DNA from: Fibrobacterota bacterium | GTDB lineage: Bacteria > Fibrobacterota > Chitinivibrionia > Chitinivibrionales > FEN-1185 | NCBI GenBank assembly: GCA_003165595.1 | Contig: PLWQ01000009.1 | Location: forward strand, 141,516-205,515 | DNA: 64,000 nucleotides | Direction: 5' to 3' | Shown here: positions 16,107 to 25,390 of the stretch, piece by piece | Numbering within the stretch: position 1 is the first letter of the stretch | How the letters are laid out: every line of letters starts with the position of its first letter | Position numbers and translations under genes: made by a program | Notes under the pieces: generated by a model | Databases searched by the model: none | Seen by the model: the letters and a program-made list of their open reading frames with translations, nothing else | What the model was told of the DNA's origin: nothing

Positions 16107-16115
16107 TGCCGGGCG

Positions 16116-16655
16116 CTACCGGACGATGATGCTTCCGGTGGGAACTTTCAGCAAAACGAACAGGGTGTCCCCCGCAGCCTGTTGGCACATCGTAGCCGCG
16201 TAGGTGATCTCGCCGGAAACCCGTTCTCCAAACGAAATGTTGTGTCCGAGCGCCCTTGCTTTGAGATAAAGGGCCCATTGTCTGGCATCGTATTCTGCGG
16301 CGATTTTCCTGCCGGTTTCCCAAGCCCCCCGGGGATGCGACCTGTTGAACGTTCCTTTTCCGGCCGCAAGAAAACAGCCTGAAGTGGTGTCGAAGGATGC
16401 CTTTGCAAGAATGTGCGCCGTTTCCCCTGAGCGAGAGTTTGCGCGCAGCTCGTTTTCCAGCCCTACGAGAACCGGAAGCAGGGAACCGCACACTTCGGAA
16501 TCGGTCGGCACGCCAGAGCGCGCCGGAAGCGCGGGTTCGGAAGAACCGGCGGGGTTTTGATGTGCGCCCGGCGGCGGCGACGGCTGTTCTTTGCACGAAG
16601 AAACGACCAAAACAGTGGCCAGTAAAACGGTGGTTGCGAGGATGCGGCGCTTCAT
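16116..16655 (-). CDS. small lipoprotein of unknown function
   Basis: A 179-residue predicted lipoprotein. The signal peptide ends in lipobox V-S-S-C21, followed by a Pro/Ser-rich linker to about residue 45. The mature domain is helical, with KGTFNRSHPRGAWETGRKIAAEYDARQWALYLKARALG, and is not recognised. It is convergent with the GH13 gene (9 bp between stops) and divergent from gmhB. Confidence 0.7.
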   Translation of the reverse strand: MKRRILATTVLLATVLVVSSCKEQPSPPPGAHQNPAGSSEPALPARSGVPTDSEVCGSLLPVLVGLENELRANSRSGETAHILAKASFDTTSGCFLAAGKGTFNRSHPRGAWETGRKIAAEYDARQWALYLKARALGHNISFGERVSGEITYAATMCQQAAGDTLFVLLKVPTGSIIVR

Positions 16656-16739
16656 GGTATTTTAGTTCCAGTTGGTTTGCGGAACCTTTTTAACAATATA
16701 GTTCTCTTCTCAAAAACCGGCCAAAGACTTTTCCAGACC

Positions 16740-17267
16740 ATGACAAACAAGAAGAAAGCCCTCTTCCTTGATCGAGACGGCATTATTAACGAAGACAGCG
16801 AGTACCCCCACAGGCCGGAAGATATCGTTTTCAAGCAGGAAATCTTCGGATTTTGCCGGGAAGCTTTGGCAAAGGGGTACATAGTCGTTGTTATGACCAA
16901 CCAAGCCGGAGTTGCAAAGGGAAAGTTCAGCGAAGACGATGTTCGTAAGCTTCATCGGTGGATGGGGGAGCAATTTCTGGAGAGAGGAATTCCAATCAGC
17001 GGGTTCTACTATTGCCCGTATCACAAAAACGGAACCGTGGAAGCCTATCGCCGGGACTCCGACTGCCGGAAGCCCAAGCCAGGCATGTTCCTGGCGGCCG
17101 CGCGGGACCTCGCTATCGACCTGTCGGCCTCTCTCATGATCGGCGATAAGGAATCGGATCGCATCGAACTGCCGGAACTGCGGTCCTACGTTGTCAAGAG
17201 CAGGTACTCGGACCGTACCTACGATTTCGAAACACTGGAACAGGCACGTTCCGTTTTGCAGAAATAG
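16740..17267 (+). CDS. gmhB: D-glycero-D-manno-heptose 1,7-bisphosphate 7-phosphatase-like HAD phosphatase
   Basis: HAD-family histidinol-phosphatase-type enzyme, probably in ADP-heptose synthesis for lipopolysaccharide. The HAD nucleophile motif is D11-R-D13-G; motif III is R-K-P-K-P-G; motif IV is MIGDKESD. The GmhB zinc loop is partly kept: C-P-Y-H then S-D-C, where the usual C-x-C has lost one cysteine. ATG 16740 gives 175 residues; there is no strong ribosome-binding site. It is followed 9 bp later by the YfhO-like gene, so the pair fits an envelope-glycan role. Confidence 0.82.
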   Translation: MTNKKKALFLDRDGIINEDSEYPHRPEDIVFKQEIFGFCREALAKGYIVVVMTNQAGVAKGKFSEDDVRKLHRWMGEQFLERGIPISGFYYCPYHKNGTVEAYRRDSDCRKPKPGMFLAAARDLAIDLSASLMIGDKESDRIELPELRSYVVKSRYSDRTYDFETLEQARSVLQK

Positions 17268-17276
17268 GGAGACACT

Positions 17277-19709
17277 GTGGAAAAGACAAAGGCGGGCTCA
17301 ACAGGCGATAAAAACGGAATTATGCGGTCATCTCTATTCTCCAACGACCTGCTCTATGTAGGCATACTTGCCGTGTTCGTGGTGATTGTCTTTACGCCCT
17401 TTCTATTTTCGGACAAGATGCTGTTCGGGTCCGACACCATGGGCGGTCTTGACAGCCGCGTTTTTCTCAAAACGTCCATAGAAAAATATCACCAGTTTCC
17501 CATGTGGTTCAGCAGCCGGCTCGGCGGCATGCCGTCCATCGACGCGCTGTTCGGCGACGCCATGTATGCCCCCACGCTGGCGGTGAACGCGGTTCAGCCC
17601 ATTGCCCGCGCGCTTGGCTTGAGACTTGTGCTCCATGTTTTTCTCGCAGGGCTGTTCTTTTTTCTGCTTCTGCGCAAGGGGTTCAAGATGCCTGCGTTTG
17701 TCGCGTGTATCGGCGGCGCGCTGTACATGCTCAACCCCGAGTTTTTCTCTCTCGTGTATCCCGGGCACGACGGCAAGATGTTCGTTATCGCCTGGCTTCC
17801 GTTTGTCGTGTGGCGGACGAAATCCCTGGTCGAAACACCAAACCTCCTCAACTCGACGCTTCTGGCTCTGGGCGTTGCAATGTGCATGTTCACCTCCCAA
17901 ATCCAGATGTGCTATTTCATGATGTGGGGGATATTTCTCTACTGGCTGGTTGCCGTGGTCCTTTTGTGGACCAGGGAAAAGAAAGCGGTACCTCTTATAA
18001 AGATGAGCGGTTTTCTGTGCCTTGCGATTGTCCTCGGAATGGGTCTTTCGCTTATTCAGTTTCTGCCGCCGTTTATGTTCGTGCGGGATGCGTTTTCGGT
18101 GAGAGGCGTCGACCGCGGGTTCGAATATGCGGCCTCCTGGTCTTTGCATTGGCCCGAGGTGTTTTCCCTGTGGGTGCCGGAATTCGGCGGATTTGACATC
18201 GGCAACATACAAACGTATTGGAGCGAAAACCCTTTCAAACTCAATACGGAATACGCCGGCGCAATCGCGCTCATGTTTGCGGTTCTTGCGATTGTTCAAA
18301 AGCCCAAGCCCTGGCGGATCTTCTGGGGCGCCGTGGCCGCCCTTTCGCTCTTGTATTCTCTGGGTGCGCACACGCCCGTTTTTTATGCCGCCTACTACCT
18401 GATCCCGGGAGTAAAAAAGTTCCGGGCTGCAAGTATGCTCATGTTTTGGTTTTCTTTCGCAACCGTTCTGCTGTCGAGTCTGTTCCTAAAGGACGTGATG
18501 GCGGGATACTTTGACGGCTTGCCGGAGGCGATCAAGAAGAAATGGGGTAAGGGTTTGCTCGTTGCGCTGGGTGCAATTACGATTCTGGCAGCTTTGTTTT
18601 CGCTAAAGGGTTTTGTGGCGGGCCTGATGAACGTGCTCACCACGTCGCTTTCCGACACCCAGAAATTCGAAATATTCGACCGGAATTTTGCAAAGAATTT
18701 TGTTCCTTTTCTCTGGGTGTGGTGGCTTTTTGCGGGGGCAACACTGATGCTCCTCTGGGGAGTGATTTTCAACAAGGTGGGCAAACACGCCTTTCTTATC
18801 GCCGTGGCGGCGGTTGCGCTCATTGACGTCGCGAGAGTCGATGCACATTTTGTGACAACGGTCAATCCCAAGCCCTATTTCTATGCCGAGCAAGCCGTCG
18901 TTGATCTGCAGAACGAAATGAAACAGGAGCCATTCCGTTGTTTTGCGTTACCCGGTTCTCTTCCCAAGGGCGGGGAAGGAATATTGGGTCTTGAGGGCGT
19001 GGGCGGGTTCCACGACAACGAACTTCGCTGGTACAGGGAATTTCGCGGCGACCAGCAGGACCGCAATTACTACACGAATCTCCTTGGTGTGATGCAGGAC
19101 GGCAGGCCATACCTGAAGCCCGACATGCTTGGAAAGGGAAATTCGTTTCTCAACATCGCGAATGCAAAGTATTACCTCATACGCCAGGGAGAAACGCTTT
19201 ACAAAATACCAAACGACAGTGCGCTCAAAAGGATTTCGTACGTGCCAGGGTATGTCGTGATGGACAGCGCCCGGATCGAAGAAGCGCTCAAAACCGGCGG
19301 ATACGATTATCGCAGCGTTGTGGCGCTTCTGCAGGAACCGGCGCAGAAGCCCGCGCCCCGCGTCGATTCGGCTCCGGCAGGTCAGGCGTCTGTCAACTGG
19401 CTTGCCTATACGCCCAATTATCGAAAGGCCGAGGTGTCGGCAAAAAACGACGGCTTTCTCCGGGTTTCCGAAGTGTACTATCCTGGCTGGAAAATACTCG
19501 TAGACAAGAAGCAGGTTCCGGTGTACAGATCCGATCTAGCGTGGATGGCGGTCAACATAACAAAAGGCGAACACCTGGTGGAAATGATTCCACAATCGTT
19601 GTATTTGAAGAAAGCGGAAATAGTATCGTATCCGCTCATGATTCTCCTGGGATTGTACTGGATCGGAATCGGTGTGGCAAAGTCACTTAGAAGAAAGAAG
19701 TCTACGTAG
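17277..19709 (+). CDS. YfhO-family polytopic membrane protein (GT-C-like)
   Basis: An 810-residue integral membrane protein with about a dozen hydrophobic segments in the first 520 residues and a large extracytoplasmic C-terminal part before two last segments. The start FTPFLFSDKMLFGSDTMGG and the motif HDGKMFVIAWLPFV are typical of YfhO proteins. Known members take part in glycosylating cell-surface polymers. Start is GTG 17277 with AGGGAG five bases upstream. It follows gmhB in a likely operon. Confidence 0.82.
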   Translation: MEKTKAGSTGDKNGIMRSSLFSNDLLYVGILAVFVVIVFTPFLFSDKMLFGSDTMGGLDSRVFLKTSIEKYHQFPMWFSSRLGGMPSIDALFGDAMYAPTLAVNAVQPIARALGLRLVLHVFLAGLFFFLLLRKGFKMPAFVACIGGALYMLNPEFFSLVYPGHDGKMFVIAWLPFVVWRTKSLVETPNLLNSTLLALGVAMCMFTSQIQMCYFMMWGIFLYWLVAVVLLWTREKKAVPLIKMSGFLCLAIVLGMGLSLIQFLPPFMFVRDAFSVRGVDRGFEYAASWSLHWPEVFSLWVPEFGGFDIGNIQTYWSENPFKLNTEYAGAIALMFAVLAIVQKPKPWRIFWGAVAALSLLYSLGAHTPVFYAAYYLIPGVKKFRAASMLMFWFSFATVLLSSLFLKDVMAGYFDGLPEAIKKKWGKGLLVALGAITILAALFSLKGFVAGLMNVLTTSLSDTQKFEIFDRNFAKNFVPFLWVWWLFAGATLMLLWGVIFNKVGKHAFLIAVAAVALIDVARVDAHFVTTVNPKPYFYAEQAVVDLQNEMKQEPFRCFALPGSLPKGGEGILGLEGVGGFHDNELRWYREFRGDQQDRNYYTNLLGVMQDGRPYLKPDMLGKGNSFLNIANAKYYLIRQGETLYKIPNDSALKRISYVPGYVVMDSARIEEALKTGGYDYRSVVALLQEPAQKPAPRVDSAPAGQASVNWLAYTPNYRKAEVSAKNDGFLRVSEVYYPGWKILVDKKQVPVYRSDLAWMAVNITKGEHLVEMIPQSLYLKKAEIVSYPLMILLGLYWIGIGVAKSLRRKKST

Positions 19710-19928
19710 CGCAGGCCCAGGGCGGCTGGGGGCGGGCAAAGCGCCTCCAGGTGCAGCTTTCAAGAATGCATCGAGTAAACAACCACCGCCACAGACCGTG
19801 GCTTTATTTCACTCCTGAAAGGGGTGGAATAAAGAAAGGCCGCGTCATTGCGGCGACGTTTAGCATTGCCCCACGACCAAAGGCCGTGGACCAAGCCGGA
19901 AACTCCCGAAGGGATTTCCGCTAATTTG
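19710..19928. other. hairpin-dense convergent intergenic region
   Basis: Between two converging genes lie at least five hairpins in a row: GCCAC/GTGGC near 19785-19803 followed by TTTATTT; CTTTATTTCACTCC (19802-19815) with GGGGTGGAATAAAG (19821-19834); GCCGC/GCGGC (19839-19854); the 19-bp palindrome at 19871-19889; and CGGAAA/TTTCCG (about 19897-19920). They can act as terminators for both genes. No open frame of note. Confidence 0.6.
19871..19889 (-). repeat. 19-bp dispersed palindrome, copy 2
   Basis: CCACGACCAAAGGCCGTGG is the reverse complement of CCACGGCCTTTGGTCGTGG. It matches the element at 946-964 in all 16 arm positions, with a different 3-nt loop. Confidence 0.6.
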
Positions 19929-21041
19929 CTACGCGGGCAATGAATTGAAGACTTCCCGGTAGAAATCCTCCTGGATTCCCGCGACTCTCTCTAAAGTGAA
20001 TTTGCGGGCCCAGATATAACCGTTCTTCCCCAATCGGATTCGCAGGTTCGAATCGCCGAGCAGCAAAGCCATTTTTTCAGCGAGCGCTTCCACATCTTCC
20101 GGCGGAACGAGAATGCCCGTCTCACCATCCTTGATTGCGTCGGAGAGCCCGCTGATTTTTGATCCAATCGTTGCCTTTGAACTCGCTGCCGCCTCTATTG
20201 CCGCAATGTTCCATCCTTCAAATCGTGACGGCATGCACACAATAGTAGCAAGGCGGAACAGCCGCTTCTTTTCCTCGTCGGAAGCGTTCACAACGCATTG
20301 AATTCTGCTGTGACACGGCGACTTATCAATCCTTTGCTTTACCCATGCAATGTCCGATTCCTTGCCTCGCCCCGCAATCACGAGCTTGTGAGCAGGATAG
20401 GCATCGGCAATTTTTTCGAACGCGGGGATGAGAACGTCGATTCCCTTCATGTGGACATCAATGCGGCCAAAGCAAAGTACCAAATGCCCGTCGCCTGTTG
20501 TTTCGGAGAACATGGTTGGGTCAAGACTCACGTAACCTGCCCTGGCTCTGACGTTGCCCCTACGCCTGGCAATGTCCTGGGCCATGGAATCGGTGAGCGT
20601 GATAAAATTGCGTGCAGTGTCGAGCACAAGACGCTCCATAAGGAAAGGAATCCACCCCGCCAATCCATATTTTCGTACGGATTCCCTGCCTGTTTCGTGG
20701 AAGAACAACACAACGGTTCTGCGCGGCTTGAAAAGGAAGGTGAGCACCGGGGAATAAATCGAGAAAGGAATGGCAATGATGTCTGCTCCGGAAAACAGGG
20801 ATTGGACTGTTGCGAAAAGGGAAAACGAAATTCTGCTCACAAGGTAGGATGCGCTAATCCCGAGGTGCCGGTGCAGGAAGTTGCGTTCATCAGCGTCGCG
20901 CGCTCCAGGAAAATTCCCCGTGTAGAATCGGATTTGATGCCGAGCGGAAATGGCGCGGTGGACGGCCAATTCACGAAAGGCACCGCCGCCCCCGCACCGC
21001 GGGTTGTTGACATCGTCGTAGCAATAGACGGAGATGTTCAC
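19929..21041 (-). CDS. GT4-family glycosyltransferase
   Basis: A nucleotide-sugar-dependent glycosyltransferase of the GT-B fold, probably in surface polysaccharide assembly. The C-terminal half carries VLCFGRIDVHMKGIDVLIPAF and the E-x7-E pattern SRFEGWNIAAIEAAAS, as in GT4 enzymes. Start GTG 21041 has a strong AGGAGG at the right distance and gives 370 residues beginning NISVYCYDD. Upstream in-frame starts (21074, 21140) would put that site inside the gene. Divergent from a methyltransferase. Confidence 0.88.
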   Translation of the reverse strand: MNISVYCYDDVNNPRCGGGGAFRELAVHRAISARHQIRFYTGNFPGARDADERNFLHRHLGISASYLVSRISFSLFATVQSLFSGADIIAIPFSIYSPVLTFLFKPRRTVVLFFHETGRESVRKYGLAGWIPFLMERLVLDTARNFITLTDSMAQDIARRRGNVRARAGYVSLDPTMFSETTGDGHLVLCFGRIDVHMKGIDVLIPAFEKIADAYPAHKLVIAGRGKESDIAWVKQRIDKSPCHSRIQCVVNASDEEKKRLFRLATIVCMPSRFEGWNIAAIEAAASSKATIGSKISGLSDAIKDGETGILVPPEDVEALAEKMALLLGDSNLRIRLGKNGYIWARKFTLERVAGIQEDFYREVFNSLPA

Positions 21042-21244
21042 GTTCTGTTCCTCCTTTGTAGACAAAAAATACATGGTTTCTGCAGCCTTCCGGACTTCAT
21101 CACGCTGTTTCGTTAAAAATCCATAGCACGCTTGGTCCATTACAGGTCTCGTTTCTTCCCATGCTAGGCATGATCAACATGATTTATCTTATGTTTTGCG
21201 TCAAAATATCCACTAATGGAGCCAAGACAGGATAGGATTGACAA

Positions 21245-21949
21245 GTGCAATCAACAAATTTTGACAAGAAGTTCTATGACCAGGCTTATTACAGCAAACA
21301 TTTGGAACGACTCGACAGAAAAGATCGGTTTACCCGAGTAAAGACTGCAAGGGTTCTTTCGCTGCTTTCACCTGGGAAAGGTGAGAGGATCGTAGATCTG
21401 GGATGCGGCATTGGAACCATGATGATTCTTCTGGCTTCCTCGGAGGCGACAATGTTCGGCGCGGATTACTCCCCCAAGTCTCTTGCTTTAGCAAAAAAAT
21501 GCTTCAAGAGGGAGGAACCTTCTCGTATTTTTCGCGGCATATGCTGTGACGGGCGCATGCTGGCGATGCAGAGTGGTTCCGTTGATGGGGTGATGGCAGT
21601 TGATTTCACAGAGCACCTCGATAATAGCCTTCTTCTTCCGACAATCAAGGAAGTGTACAGGATACTAAAAGATGACGGAAGGTTTGTAATTTACACGCCG
21701 AACAATGGACACTTTTTTGAGCTATTGAAAGCGCACAATTTCATACTGAAAAAAGACGTTTCTCACGTCGGGTTGCGAACCATGAAGGAGTACCTGGATA
21801 TTTTGACCCAAGCGGGTTTTTCGATCAGCAATCACTACTTTGAGCCGACCCACATTCCTGTCTTCAATCAGGTGGAAAAACTTCTTATGCATGTGCCCTG
21901 GTTGAGGAACCTGGCGCGACGCAGGATCTGCATTCGTGCGGTCAAGTAA
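21245..21949 (+). CDS. class I SAM-dependent methyltransferase
   Basis: A 234-residue methyltransferase of UbiE/COQ5 type. SAM motif I is V-D-L-G-C-G-I-G, and the post-I acidic residue is in FGADYSPKSL. Late strands include GRFVIYTPNNGHFFELLKAH. The GTG start follows AGGATTG. Substrate unknown; placement among glycosyltransferase and flippase genes suggests a sugar or lipid-linked acceptor. A clear terminator follows. Confidence 0.82.
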   Translation: MQSTNFDKKFYDQAYYSKHLERLDRKDRFTRVKTARVLSLLSPGKGERIVDLGCGIGTMMILLASSEATMFGADYSPKSLALAKKCFKREEPSRIFRGICCDGRMLAMQSGSVDGVMAVDFTEHLDNSLLLPTIKEVYRILKDDGRFVIYTPNNGHFFELLKAHNFILKKDVSHVGLRTMKEYLDILTQAGFSISNHYFEPTHIPVFNQVEKLLMHVPWLRNLARRRICIRAVK

Positions 21950-21990
21950 CCAATGTGACTTTTCTCCACGAGTCGCCCCGCAATTCGACC

Positions 21991-22017
21991 TGTTTTCTTA
22001 CAGAAAACACTTTTTAT
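21991..22017 (+). terminator. rho-independent terminator
   Basis: TGTTTTC (21991-21997), loop TTACA, GAAAACA (22003-22009), then CTTTTTATT. It ends the methyltransferase transcript. Confidence 0.8.
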
Positions 22018-22036
22018 TGTAACAACCAGTTTATTA

Positions 22037-22065
22037 TTGACAAATCTGCTAAAAGTTGATATCTT
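22037..22065 (+). promoter_or_regulatory. sigma-70 promoter for the LamG lipoprotein gene
   Basis: A consensus -35 TTGACA (22037-22042), a 17-nt spacer, and TATCTT (22060-22065). The predicted start lies near 22072, leaving a leader of about 65 nt before ATG 22138. Confidence 0.75.
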
Positions 22066-22137
22066 TACCATGTCGGGTTGCACGGGCGACGAACAATTGT
22101 AGCTTGGTCACATAGTATGAGCCTGAAAGGAGTCCAC

Positions 22138-23202
22138 ATGGCAAGGTTCAAGGGTCCACGGTTCCTGGTACTGAACTTGGTCTTCTGTTTGTTGCTGACG
22201 GTTGGCTGCAAGAGCCCACAACAAGCCATTTTGAGTGCGGCCCCGACAGGTGTTGGAACCGCATTGCTGAAAATAGCTGTGGTCAGAAATTCTCCTTTCC
22301 AACAAATAGCGCGCACGGCTATTTTGACTATTTCTGCGCAGGACATGATTACGATGGTAAATTCTCTTTCTCTCACCGATTCATCCGTTGAAGGGACAAT
22401 CACGGGAATCCCGGCGGGCCAAAATCGCCTCTTTGATGTTTTGGTTTACGATTCTGCAGAAAAGATGCAATACCGGGGCTCAGCCCGGGGAGACGTCGTC
22501 GCCGACAGCACGGTTCACATTTTCCTGACCATCGCCCGTTTGACCGGCACTGCTGTTATCGACGGCTCGATTCAGGAAGCGGGATCGGGAACCGAGCCAT
22601 CCGTCTTTGCGCTTGCAATAGACTCCAATACTGTTGCCTTGTGGAATTTCAATCAGATGAGTGGTGCCACTATTTTGGATGAGAGTGGATATGGAAACAA
22701 CGGCTTGGCTTTTGGCAACGCGAGTTTGATTACTGACTCCTGGGGAACGGGGCTGAGCCTTCCAGGAGGCGGTGGAGTGAAAGTTTCCGATGTAACCACC
22801 CTGAGGCTTTCGAATTTCGAAATTACCGCACGGGTTTATCCAACTTCATTTTCAAACTACAATAATATTGTTGTCAAAGAGCCAGGCGGAAGTGCATCTC
22901 CAGGGGGTTACATCCTGAGGTTCGATGATAATGGCTACATCCACGGCTACGTAAAGAATTGGAGTTGGGTCTCGGTCGGAACAAAGACGGCAGTTACTTT
23001 GAATACGTGGTATCTCATTCGCTTGGTGAAGACCGCAACAAGTTTTACGCTGTATGTGAACAACGACCTTATTGACTCAATCAGTACAACCGTAGATCCG
23101 GGAAGTGAGATTGGTGATTTGGGAATTGGTTACGATGTTAATAAGGTGGAAGATAGGGATTTTATCGGATATATCGATGCAATAAAAATAGACAAATTGT
23201 GA
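22138..23202 (+). CDS. LamG-domain surface lipoprotein
   Basis: A 354-residue predicted lipoprotein with lipobox L-T-V-G-C24. Residues 30-160 form an uncharacterised beta-rich domain (GTALLKIAVVRN ... VDGSIQEAG region). The rest is a LamG/concanavalin-like jelly-roll, starting VALWNFNQMSGATILDESGYGNNG and ending FIGYIDAIKIDKL; such domains bind glycans or proteins. ATG 22138 has AAGGAG six bases upstream. It resembles the LamG part of the protein at 25391-27193, so the two are likely paralogues. Confidence 0.85.
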   Translation: MARFKGPRFLVLNLVFCLLLTVGCKSPQQAILSAAPTGVGTALLKIAVVRNSPFQQIARTAILTISAQDMITMVNSLSLTDSSVEGTITGIPAGQNRLFDVLVYDSAEKMQYRGSARGDVVADSTVHIFLTIARLTGTAVIDGSIQEAGSGTEPSVFALAIDSNTVALWNFNQMSGATILDESGYGNNGLAFGNASLITDSWGTGLSLPGGGGVKVSDVTTLRLSNFEITARVYPTSFSNYNNIVVKEPGGSASPGGYILRFDDNGYIHGYVKNWSWVSVGTKTAVTLNTWYLIRLVKTATSFTLYVNNDLIDSISTTVDPGSEIGDLGIGYDVNKVEDRDFIGYIDAIKIDKL

Positions 23203-23235
23203 TTAATCTGCGGCAGTAGCGCTTCGGTAATGTTG

Positions 23236-23274
23236 GAAACGGGAACTGTCCGAAAAAGCGGAGGTTCCCGTTTC
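23236..23274. terminator. long inverted repeat between convergent genes
   Basis: GAAACGGGAAC (23236-23246) and GTTCCCGTTTC (23264-23274) form a perfect 11-bp stem between the ends of two convergent genes. There is no strong T-run, so terminator function is inferred from position. Confidence 0.45.
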
Positions 23275-23317
23275 GTTTGAGAGAAACGGGTATTTGAGGG
23301 AAACGGATTCGAGGAGA

Positions 23318-23998
23318 CTACGATTTCTGCTTTGGAATCACTCCCAAGATGAAGTTGTTCCTGTACCCAAGCAAGGACAAGATCTTGTGCCCAATTGTCA
23401 GCGGCTTGAGCTCCCCATAGTACCGCAATTCCATGTCGTATTTCTTTAGAATCCTCTTCCACGAAGACAATGGCATATGTCTCGCATTGGCCCACCATGG
23501 AAAATACCAAATTGATGGAACACAGAAGGCAATACCCTTTCGTGATTTAGCCAGCATGTTGTCGATAATACGGCATATTTGATCATCATTAAAATGCTCC
23601 AACACGCCATGTGAAACGTAGACATCAACTTCCGGCATTGTTTCGACTTTGAGCGCATCACCGTACTGGATGGTTTGCTTGCCGCCGTCTTTTTGTGCAT
23701 AGGCGGTTGCTTCATCGATCACGCCTCTGTTATTATCGATGACCATTACCTTATACCCCATCCATGATAGGGTGGTTGAAATCAAGCCTTCACCTGCACC
23801 GACCTCAGCAACGTCAACCGGATTGAACCTGCGAACAGCCTCAATTAGAGGTGCATGAGTCCATAACATAAGGAACCTGGTTTGAAGGGAATGTGGGGAT
23901 GCATATTCTTCGTCCCAGGAATTGAACTTCTTGTTGATGATCGGTAGCTTTTTGAGAATTTCCTTGAGGAAGGATTCCCGAATGTGGCCTTCTTGCAT
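23318..23998 (-). CDS. class I SAM-dependent methyltransferase
   Basis: A 226-residue methyltransferase. Motif I is V-A-E-V-G-A-G-E-G-L, the acidic loop is MVIDNNRGVID, and motif IV is VDVYVSHGVLEHF. The ATG at 23998 has AAGGAG nine bases upstream; the frame stays open to 24073 without another good site. Acceptor unknown. It sits within the polysaccharide region but on the opposite strand from the neighbouring methyltransferase and is not closely similar to it. Confidence 0.8.
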   Translation of the reverse strand: MQEGHIRESFLKEILKKLPIINKKFNSWDEEYASPHSLQTRFLMLWTHAPLIEAVRRFNPVDVAEVGAGEGLISTTLSWMGYKVMVIDNNRGVIDEATAYAQKDGGKQTIQYGDALKVETMPEVDVYVSHGVLEHFNDDQICRIIDNMLAKSRKGIAFCVPSIWYFPWWANARHMPLSSWKRILKKYDMELRYYGELKPLTIGHKILSLLGYRNNFILGVIPKQKS

Positions 23999-24223
23999 GC
24001 GTGAGACTCCTTTATTTGAATTTACCCTGGATTCACGTTGCTGCAAATGTTCTATTTGGACAGATCGAGGCAATCTCCAAGGATAAGTGCAGACTACAAA
24101 ATAACCATCGCGTATTCCTTAAACAAGCGAGGGATCTATAAAGCGTTGAGAATGCGCTGCAAAGCGCAAAGTATATTTTGACCATGGGTATCTGCCATCT
24201 TAACTAATTCCCATGAAACCACC

Positions 24224-25195
24224 GTGAACTTTCATCCAATTGTCAAGAAACACTGGCCGACAATCAAGACTGTTCTTCGCTATGCAGTTGCGATTGTGCC
24301 GATTGTTTGGATATTCTCACAAATCAATCCTGCCAGGATTCTAGTTGCCCTTGGGCACACCAAATGGTGGACCGCGCCGGTGGTTGCCTTCTATGTAATT
24401 CTCGGAATGTATTTGCAGGGTATTCGCTGGTGGCTTTTGTTAAAAGCCTTCATCCCCGAAATCCCGTACTCGCTGACAATGCGGGCTCATTTTCTAGGCA
24501 TATATTACTCTCCAAACAATGCGATTCAGGAAGTGGTACGGACCGTATTGATTGCAAACAAATACGACTACAAAATTTGCTGGAGTTCAACCTGGATAGC
24601 CAAGATTTTCGGAATGTTGGTCCTTGCCATTTTGTCGGTATATGGGTTACTCACCTTAAACAAATCGGGCTTGCCGCAAGGATTTGCTCAGTCTACTATT
24701 TCAGCTTTTGCCCTATTGATATTAATGACGGTTCTGACCTTTTCCAGGCGTACCAGCAGACCGATCATGAAGGTTCTGCGCAAGATTGCTCCTCAAGGAA
24801 TTCGCAAAGCAATCGAGAATGTGTATGAAGCCATACACGAATACAAAAGCAAAGGAAGAGTGCTGGTATTTTCTTTCATCTTCACTATGTTCATTCAGAT
24901 GATCTTGATCGCGGGCGTCGCGTTCTTGATTTACGGAATAACATCGTCTTTCCAGTTGAATTCCTGCCTGGCATTTATTCCTTTGATTGAAATTGCTTGC
25001 GTGGCTTTACCGATAACTCCCAACGGAATAGGGATACGGGAACCGTTGTCAGCATTGATGTTTAAACAAATGGGGTTGAGCGTCGAGCAGCTCGGTATCT
25101 ATATAGCAATGTACTACTTTGCGTTTAGTCTTAAACTTGTAGGCGGGTTGCCATTGCTCTGCGACCTGATCAAAAGAAGAAAAAGCGAGAGATAG
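24224..25195 (+). CDS. flippase-like membrane protein (AglD / LPG-synthase TM family)
   Basis: A 323-residue protein with seven or eight membrane segments, matching the lysylphosphatidylglycerol-synthase transmembrane / UPF0104 family. Hallmarks are GIRWWLLLKA near residue 70, SPNNAIQEVVRTVLI near 105, and the C-terminal LPITPNGIGIREPLSALMF. Members include AglD-type proteins that move or modify lipid-linked sugars. The GTG start has only a weak ribosome-binding site. It lies among polysaccharide genes, which supports an envelope role. Confidence 0.8.
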   Translation: MNFHPIVKKHWPTIKTVLRYAVAIVPIVWIFSQINPARILVALGHTKWWTAPVVAFYVILGMYLQGIRWWLLLKAFIPEIPYSLTMRAHFLGIYYSPNNAIQEVVRTVLIANKYDYKICWSSTWIAKIFGMLVLAILSVYGLLTLNKSGLPQGFAQSTISAFALLILMTVLTFSRRTSRPIMKVLRKIAPQGIRKAIENVYEAIHEYKSKGRVLVFSFIFTMFIQMILIAGVAFLIYGITSSFQLNSCLAFIPLIEIACVALPITPNGIGIREPLSALMFKQMGLSVEQLGIYIAMYYFAFSLKLVGGLPLLCDLIKRRKSER

Positions 25196-25390
25196 AGGGC
25201 GGTGCTGGCCTCGAAAGAAGAGTAAGGTGAAAGATGCTGTTGCTGTGTAGCCTCGCGCGGTTGGCGTCGATGCCTGCCACTCCTCGCCGGGAACAAAACC
25301 TCCACATTCCCCCAATTGCAGACAGACACCACAATTCTGGGACAAAGGATGGCGCCTTCGGGACCCCTCACAACCGACGCCCCAAAGGCC

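Noticed and set aside
20298-21116. 272-codon plus-strand frame
   Set aside because: Antisense to the GT4 glycosyltransferase; no start signal and no motif.
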